Assembly: GCA_019802505.1 (NCBI GenBank)
Contig: JAFMOC010000037.1
Location: 4,091,501 to 4,155,500 of the forward strand
Reading direction: 5' to 3'
Source: Corydoras sp. C115
Lineage: Eukaryota; Chordata; Actinopteri; Siluriformes; Callichthyidae
Length of the DNA: 64,000 bases
Shown: piece by piece, positions 58,300 through 64,000 of the stretch
How the letters are laid out: each line of letters starts with the position of its first letter
How positions within the stretch are numbered: position 1 is the first letter of the stretch
Made by a program: the position numbers and the translations under genes
Notes under the pieces: generated by a model
The model's database searches: none
The model's input: the letters and a program-made list of their open reading frames with translations, nothing else
What the model was told of the DNA's origin: nothing

Positions 58300-58645
58300 T
58301 TCATTCATTCATTCATTCTCTCTCGCTTTATCCTCCATTAGGGTCGCGGTGGGGTTCCCCATGCCCATCCAGGGGAGAACGTCTCGGGCGCTGGGCAGAT
58401 ACCCCCAGGACAGGCCGGCAATCCATCGCTGGGTACACACTCACACACACTCTATATGGGGCAATTTAGAGAACTCAATTAACTTTGATCCATGTTTTTG
58501 GACTGTGGGAGGAAACCGGAGAACCCGGAGGAAACCCAGGCGGACACGGGGAGAACATGGAAACTCCACCCAGATGGGGATTCGAACCGGGAATCCCTAG
58601 CGCTGAGAGGCGAACGTGCTAACCACTAAGCCACCGTGCCGCCCC
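58300..58645 (-). mobile_element. tRNA-derived SINE, full length, left arm of inverted pair
   Basis: CTGTTTAG at 58291-58298 and 58646-58653. Complete copy with a (TTCA)n tail complement. Confidence 0.94.
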
Positions 58646-58748
58646 CTGTTTAGATTAGGCTTTTTTTTTTTATTACTAGTGTAATCACTTGAGCTCAGAT
58701 TAAAATTCGATTTATATACAAATGATATAAATATTAAAATAATAAAGG

Positions 58749-59101
58749 GGCGCCACGGTGGCTTAGTGGTTAGCACGTTCGCCTCTCAGCGCTATGGATT
58801 CCCGGTTCGAATCCCCATCTGGGTGGAGTTTCCATGTTCTCCCCGTATCCGTGTGGGTTTCCTCCGGGTTCTCCGGTTTCCTCCCACAGTCCAAAAACAT
58901 GGATCAAGTCAATTGAGTTCTCCAAATTGCCCCATATAGAGTGTGTATGAGTGAGTGAGTGTGTGTGTGCCCAGCGATGGATTGGCGCCCTGTCCTGGGT
59001 GTATCTGCCCAGCGCCCGAGACGTTCTCCCCTGGATGGCCATGGGGAACCCCACCGCGACCCTAATAGAGGATAAAGTGGATGATAATGAATGAATGAAT
59101 A
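58749..59101 (+). mobile_element. tRNA-derived SINE, full length, right arm of inverted pair
   Basis: AAAATAATAAAGG at 58736-58748 and 59102-59114. Complete; head to head with the previous copy, about 100 bp away. Confidence 0.95.
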
Positions 59102-59226
59102 AAAATAATAAAGGAAGTAAAAGGAATAAAAGTAATAAAGTTCTGTTTAGAGATAAAGGCTATACCATGTTATAAAGTTTTAAAATGATCATGTCTGGAG
59201 TATTGTCTTTATGGGCCAAATCTTAT

Positions 59227-59811
59227 CCATCCATTATCTTCCGCTTTATCCTCTACTAGGGTTGTGGTGGGGTTCCCCATGCCCATCCAGGGGAGAATAC
59301 ACCCAGCAAATACTGGGCAAATACACCCAGGACAGGGCGCCAATCTATCGCTACATTTACATTACATACATTTACATTTAGCAGATGCTTTTATCCAAAG
59401 CGACTTACAAATAAGAACACCACAAGTCAGAAGCCATGGAGAAATCCAACTATACTGTAAATTCATCAAACCTGATTGTTTTATTTTTTTGTGTTTTGTA
59501 AAAACAGGTATTTGTTAAAGAGATGCGTCTTCAGTAGTTTCTTAAAACTGTTTAGTGATTCTGCCTTACGGACAGAGTTGGGAGGCACAAACTATCGCTA
59601 GGCACAAACTCACTCACACACACTCTATATGGGGCAATTTGGAGAATTCAATTGACCTTGATCCATGTTTTTGTACTGTGGGAGAAAACGGGAGAACCCG
59701 GAGGAAACCCATGCGGGCATAGGGAAAACATGGAAACTCCACCCGGTTCGAATCCCATTCGAATCTCTAGCCCTGAGAGGCGGTCGTGCTAATCACTAAG
59801 CCACCGTGCCA
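59227..59811 (-). mobile_element. SINE split by another element
   Basis: Tail and body (59227-59352) and head half (59600-59811) of one - strand copy, separated by the insert described next. The two parts read through the GCTGGGCA/GCTAGGCAC block. Confidence 0.88.
59353..59591. mobile_element. SINE-B-related element nested in a SINE
   Basis: Starts ACATTTACATT and contains TTATCCAAAGCGACTTACAA, as in SINE-B, but continues with a different body (GATGCGTCTTCAGTAG...ACGGACAGAGTTGG). CTATCGCT at 59345-59352 and 59592-59599 is the target duplication taken from the host SINE. Confidence 0.85.
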
Positions 59812-60051
59812 AATCTTATAATGATCTTATTTGAATTGCCAGTTTTACTATTATAATGCATTGGTTAAAGCAACTGGTTATTATCAGCTTAAGAATTTGC
59901 ACATGACACAATACCTTTACACAAAAGGGTCACTTGGATTGTTAGGAATGCTGGTGCCTATGGAGTTGACCTCTATTTGATCTCTAACCAGAAAATATTA
60001 AAATACTTTTAAAAAATGTTGCTTTATGAGGCACAGTTTATAGAATAAATT

Positions 60052-60425
60052 ATTCATTCATTCATTATCTTCCACTTTATCCTCTATTAGGTGGCCCCAG
60101 AAAGACAAGTGAGCCACCTTTAGAGTGGTGTGGGTGGAGTCCACATACATCATGCCCACCACCATGGGCGGTGGGGTTCCCCATGCCCATCCAGCTCGTT
60201 TCGGGCGCTGGGCAGATACACCCAGGACAGGGCGCCAATCTATCGCTGGGCACACACTCACACACACATATACACTCTATATGGGGCAATTTGGAGAACT
60301 CAATTGACTTGATCCATGTTTTTGGACTGTGGGAAGAAACCAGAGAACCACCCAGATGGGGCTTCGAACCGGGAATCCCTAGTGCTGAGAGGCGAACATG
60401 CTAACCACTAAGCCACCGTGCCACC
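60052..60425 (-). mobile_element. SINE carrying an embedded tmem186 fragment
   Basis: Tail complement and body are interrupted at the GGTCGCGGTGGGG block by 73 bp that are not SINE sequence. The rest of the body and head follow, with short deletions. The flanks TAGAATA at 60041 and 60426 suggest the original target duplication. Confidence 0.9.
60091..60163 (-). pseudogene. 73-bp copy of tmem186 coding sequence inside a SINE
   Basis: Matches 61257-61329 with two differences by eye, in the same orientation. On the - strand it encodes part of the VGMMYVDSTHTTLKVAHL region (about residues 127-150) of TMEM186. It has no start or splice signals and is not a functional gene. Confidence 0.93.
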
Positions 60426-60479
60426 TAGAATATATCAGTTTTATAAAATAAACTGGGCCTCATATAGCAACACAAGCAT

Positions 60480-61070
60480 TATACGCATTTCATCGTATAG
60501 TAACAATTATTAAACAATTTAATAATAATAATAAAGACCTTTATTGACTAAAGAAATCTAAATATTTATTAGGTTATACATCATATAAAGCTTTCAGAAA
60601 AATATTCTCACACTGTTGGTGGAGGTTCAGAGGTTAAAGTTCCTCCTATTTCTATCATCTTTGAAGCAGCTTACTGTGCTTCTTTAAACCTAAGATGATG
60701 TACTGAAAATGTATTTTGCCGTTCACACCCCAAATGATCCCAGTGTACCATCAATCAAAAAAAATAAATTTCCTTCAAATGGAATTGGACAATTTTGTGG
60801 TTCGGTACTTGACAATACATCAATACACTGTAGGAATTGTAGTGACATATCAGAAGAAGACTTAAATACTGGTGAGAAAAGCATTTATTTTTTGCCTTCA
60901 CCAAGACTGTGGGGGAAAATCTTGACATGAATGTTGAAAACAACAGGCATAAAGATCTTAATGGCAGCAGTAAACCTGGCTTCAACAGAATGAAGAGCGT
61001 CTGTGTACAGTCCACTGAACAAGAAGACATTTTTGAGATCATACCTTCATTCAGCCATGGTTAACCAGAG
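60480..61070. other. tmem186 3' flank with an unrecognised open frame
   Basis: The + strand frame 60709-60930 (73 codons) is followed, after a one-base shift, by a frame from about 60888 to 61060. The combined composition is polar, with acidic runs such as SEEDLNTGE and STEQEDIFEI. I do not recognise it. It could be a decayed exon or chance sequence opposite the tmem186 3'UTR. Confidence 0.25.
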
Positions 61071-61076
61071 CAGAGC

Positions 61077-61706
61077 TCATCGAGCCCCAAACACTCTTTC
61101 AAACACCTGTTTATCGATTACACGGCCAAACCTGGTGGAAAAGTAAAGTGTGTCGGAGCAGCTAAAGCGTTTCAGTCTCAGGATTATTTCATGTGGAGAG
61201 TCTCCCACATCTCCCAGAGTCATAACATCTGAAACAGGCAGGTAGATATCCCTCCTGTGGCCCCAGAATGACAAGTGTGCCACCTTTAGAGTGGTGTGGG
61301 TGGAGTCCACATACATCATGCCCACCACCCTGCGGGCATAGTAGCTTATGGTGTAGAGCATGATGGCTGCAAAAGCAGCAATGCCCGCGGTGTAGGTCAG
61401 CATGGATAATGAAGCCTGATTCTGCATGTAAAAGTGAGTTACAGCTGGCAAAAGAACCAGAGTTAGACCCGTCTGTGCCAGTTTGAGCCTGGAGAGTGCA
61501 CGCAGACCTTTGATGGCAGGAAAAGTGTAAAATAAAGTGTATTTCTCAGATGTAAGGCTGGAAACCGGACGAGGATGCTGGGAAGACTGAAGTAATGGAG
61601 GACTAAAGTGAAACAGGAATTGATGACTTGCTGGACGGCAGCATCGGGGTCCAGACACCACTCCCGACAAAGTCCGGCTGATTAGTCGCACTGACCTCAG
61701 CTGCAT
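61077..61706 (-). CDS. tmem186: Transmembrane protein 186
   Basis: Small mitochondrial inner-membrane protein; in mammals it is reported as an assembly factor associated with respiratory complex I. The 209-aa reading from the ATG at 61706 compares with about 213 in human. The N-terminus is Arg/Ser-rich and acid-poor, as for a mitochondrial signal. The family block LSRLKLAQT(G/A)LT starts at about 71, and two membrane segments lie at about 76-93 and 103-123. They are followed by RRVVGMMYV, KVAHLSFWG and the C-terminal RFGRVIDKQVFERVFG, all recognisable against mammalian TMEM186. The start is uncertain: TTTTTTCTATGCAG|CTG is also a good splice acceptor in the same phase, so an upstream exon could supply the first residues, as in mammals. 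A poly(T) tract lies just upstream. Confidence 0.93.
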   Translation of the reverse strand: MQLRSVRLISRTLSGVVSGPRCCRPASHQFLFHFSPPLLQSSQHPRPVSSLTSEKYTLFYTFPAIKGLRALSRLKLAQTGLTLVLLPAVTHFYMQNQASLSMLTYTAGIAAFAAIMLYTISYYARRVVGMMYVDSTHTTLKVAHLSFWGHRRDIYLPVSDVMTLGDVGDSPHEIILRLKRFSCSDTLYFSTRFGRVIDKQVFERVFGAR

Positions 61707-61751
61707 AGAAAAAACAATAATTGGCATCACAGAGAAAAAAAAAACCCCCCT

Positions 61752-61772
61752 TTTTTTTTTTTTTTTTTTTTT
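61752..61772. repeat. poly(T) tract
   Basis: T homopolymer between C-rich and AT-rich DNA, just 5' of tmem186. Confidence 0.85.
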
Positions 61773-61880
61773 AAATTGATAGTCAAAAATATTAGGACAG
61801 GAATCATTTGAATCATCAATACTCAAATCAGGTGTTTAAAACCACCTGTAAGGAACATTTTGGGGAACATATATACTGTA

Positions 61881-62230
61881 GGGCGGCACGGTGGCTTAGT
61901 GGTTAGCACGTTCGCCTCTCAGCGCTAGGGATTCCCGGTTCGAATCCCCATCTGGGTGGAGTTTCCATGTTCTCCCCGTGTCTGCGTGGGTTTCCTCCGG
62001 GTTCTCCGGTTTCCTCCCACAGTCCAAAAACATGGACCAAGTAAATTGAATTCTCAAAATTGCCCCATATAGAGTGTGTGTGTCTGTGTGAGTGTGAGTG
62101 TGAGTACCCAGCGATGGTTGGCGCCCTGTCCTGGGTCTATCTGCCCAGCGCCCGAGACGTTCTCCCCTGGATGGGCATGGGGAACCCCACCGCGACCCTA
62201 ATAGAGGATAAAGCGGGAGATAATGAATGA
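61881..62230 (+). mobile_element. tRNA-derived SINE, full length, 12-bp target duplication
   Basis: ATATATACTGTA at 61869-61880 and 62231-62242. A near-consensus, young copy upstream of tmem186. Confidence 0.95.
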
Positions 62231-62242
62231 ATATATACTGTA

Positions 62243-63176
62243 TATACATTGTGTGTATTTGTAAAACGGGTAGTTCTTGTCCTTAAATCTGATTGGCTGA
62301 GCCATTTATCCAGCTATGATATTATTGACAATAATGCACACCTCTGGTAGCATCACAATACTTCAGAATACTCATTAATACCCTGGTGGAAATTGCAGAA
62401 ATAACTAGATGGCAGTTTATGATTGTAAACGTTTAAATAACATTAAAAACCAGACTACATTACGACGCAGAAGATTAGTTTATTAATGCGTTTATGAATT
62501 CAACCTCTTTTTTTATTACAATGTAGCCATTATATAAAAGCAATATGGATCTCAAGGTTGTGCATTATTGTGAATAATTTATGGGAATTCCCCGTGATTT
62601 ATTCACAATAATACATGCCCTGTCGTACCTCATTGCTGTAATATATAACTATCTGTTAATACCCTTTCAGAAGTTAAGTTTATGACCCTGTAAATCAGGC
62701 GTGTCAAAAGTCAAATTCCAAACAGCCCGGGTTTATAATGTGTTATTTTTGGCTCGCTGGCTCCGTCAGAATAAATAAATCGTTTAAAAAAGCGTTTCAA
62801 ATCTAACCCGCCTGTTACCTCACGACTGCGGCACCATGCTAATACTAACTGTCTGCCTCATTGAATTCTGCACCTATGTTCAGATATTGAGATGCCGCTA
62901 GGGGGCAGCACAGGAGTGGCTTTTGATTATTTCTCATTAACCTGCAATGAAAACAGACGCATTTGAGCTGCTTGACCTTGAATTCAAATTGAAATACCTT
63001 CAATTTAAGCTTTTCTATACAGTTTGTTCAACGTTATCTGACTCTGCCGATATGCCGACATGAATGAATTGTATCTTTGTAGTTGTTCACGCCTGCGCGG
63101 CTTATATTCGGTTACATTGCCATTCGAAAAATAAAGGTAAGTGTGACAATGAAAAGTGTTTTATAACAGTGCATAA
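62243..63176. other. intergenic stretch, possible promoter DNA and a CTCF-like motif
   Basis: CCGCTAGGGGGCAG at 62895-62908 fits the core CTCF consensus with one deviation. The region 62690-63140 is richer in CpG than its flanks. On the + strand AAATAAAG|GTAAGTG at about 63135 is a good donor for an unplaced upstream exon. No coding exon was recognised. Confidence 0.35.
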
Positions 63177-63189
63177 CTTTTCCCTTTTA

Positions 63190-63800
63190 TTCATTCATTC
63201 ATTCATTATCTTCCGCTTTATCCTCTATTAGGGTCGCGGGGGGGGGGGGGGGTCCCCATGCCCATCCAGGGGAGAACGTCTCGGGTGCCGGGCAGATAGA
63301 CCCAGGACAGGGCGCCAATCCATCGCTGGGCTTACACTCACTCACACACACAGACACACTTTTTATATGGGGCAATTTGGAGAACTCAATAAACTTGATC
63401 CTTGATTTTAGACTGTGGGAGGAAACCGGAGAACCCGGAGGAAACCCACGCGGACACGGGGAGAACGTGGAAACTCTACCCAGATTGGGATTCGAACCGG
63501 GAATCCATAGCGCTGAGGGGGGGGTTCCCCATGCCCATCCAGCAGAGAACATTTCGGGGGCTGGGCAGATACACCCAGGACAGGGCGCCAACCTATCGCT
63601 GGACACACACTCACTCACACAAACACACTTTATACGGGGCAATTGGGAGAACTCAATTGACTTGATCCATGTTTTTGGACTGTGGGAGGAAACCGGAGAA
63701 CCCGGAGGAAACCCACGCAGACACGGGGAGAACATGGAAACTCCACCCAGATTGGGATTCGAACCGGGAATCCCTAGCGCTGAGAGGCCACCGTGCCGCC
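63190..63800 (-). mobile_element. SINE dimer, two head-tail joined units under one target duplication
   Basis: Unit 1 (63190-about 63519) has a tail and body but ends inside the head at AGCGCTGAG. Unit 2 (about 63520-63800) starts at the GGGTTCCCCATG block without a tail and carries the full head end. CTTTTCCCTTTTA (63177-63189 and 63801-63813) flanks the pair as a whole; no duplication separates the units. Confidence 0.92.
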
Positions 63801-63813
63801 CTTTTCCCTTTTA

Positions 63814-64000
63814 ACCCTAGAAAAGATATCAAAAGGAACTATTGCCCCCCCCCCGGGCATCCTCATTATCTCAAATTTGCCCTCTTTGCAAAAAATATTG
63901 ACACTCCTGCTGTAAGTAATTATTTCCATGCATGATTGACACGTGGTACAATATTTATATGCTGAAACAACATTACCCCGTTTTGTTACTTTGTGAATAA
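63814..64000. other. window end, non-coding
   Basis: A short C-run (about 63845-63854) and AT-rich DNA; nothing recognised. Confidence 0.5.

Noticed and set aside
63050..63140. Possible first exon of PMM2 (neighbour of TMEM186 in mammals) ending at a + strand donor near 63135
   Set aside because: The expected conserved N-terminal phosphatase motif is not encoded; only a donor-like site is present.

Overview
The window is nuclear DNA of a ray-finned (teleost-type) fish. The evidence is split vertebrate genes with GT/AG introns, an AT-rich background, long dinucleotide microsatellites, Tc1-like and hAT DNA transposons, an RTE-like LINE remnant, and about 30 copies of one tRNA-derived SINE with a (TGAA)n or (GGAT)n tail. 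Everything was read by eye: exon limits come from splice signals plus reading-frame continuity, and no database search was run.

Five protein-coding genes can be supported. On the + strand, dnaja3 (mitochondrial DnaJ/Hsp40, 11 coding exons, 4337-10656) gives an uninterrupted 483-residue product. On the - strand lie two beta-1,3-galactosyltransferase-like type II Golgi enzymes: gene 1 at 18787-22643 (345 aa, two coding exons) and gene 2 at 30382-31497 (371 aa, one coding exon plus a 5' noncoding exon near 32832). Further right, also on the - strand, are glis2 (41018-48526, six coding exons, five C2H2 zinc fingers, 393 aa) and tmem186 (61077-61706). From memory, DNAJA3, GLIS2 and TMEM186 all map to human 16p13, so the segment looks like partly conserved synteny with the two glycosyltransferase genes lying between dnaja3 and glis2. 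The genes do not form a pathway.

Layout: 1-4255 is repeats and non-coding DNA; 4337-12660 is dnaja3, whose introns carry a 970-bp hAT element, a SINE and two 438-bp hAT MITEs in opposite orientation; 12661-18568 is non-coding with SINEs and a long (TG)n; 18569-24606 is galactosyltransferase gene 1 with a tandem duplication over its 5' end; 24607-30381 is non-coding; 30382-33000 is gene 2; 33300-41017 is SINE-rich intergenic DNA; 41018-48526 is glis2, with a dead Tc1-like transposon 31 bp upstream of one exon; 48527-61076 is SINE, LINE and minisatellite DNA with a possible glis2 5' exon near 57567; and 61077-64000 is tmem186 and a SINE dimer.

No complete unknown multi-gene system was seen. 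The most interesting material is structural. dnaja3 exons 7-8 are enclosed by a near-perfect 438-bp inverted repeat whose first arm starts 14 bp after a splice donor, and exon 7 has a (GT)n acceptor with competing AGs. A 73-bp piece of tmem186 coding sequence has been copied into a nearby SINE. A SINE dimer is flanked by a single target duplication. A tandem duplication copied the 5' end of a galactosyltransferase gene, and one copy then lost exon 1.
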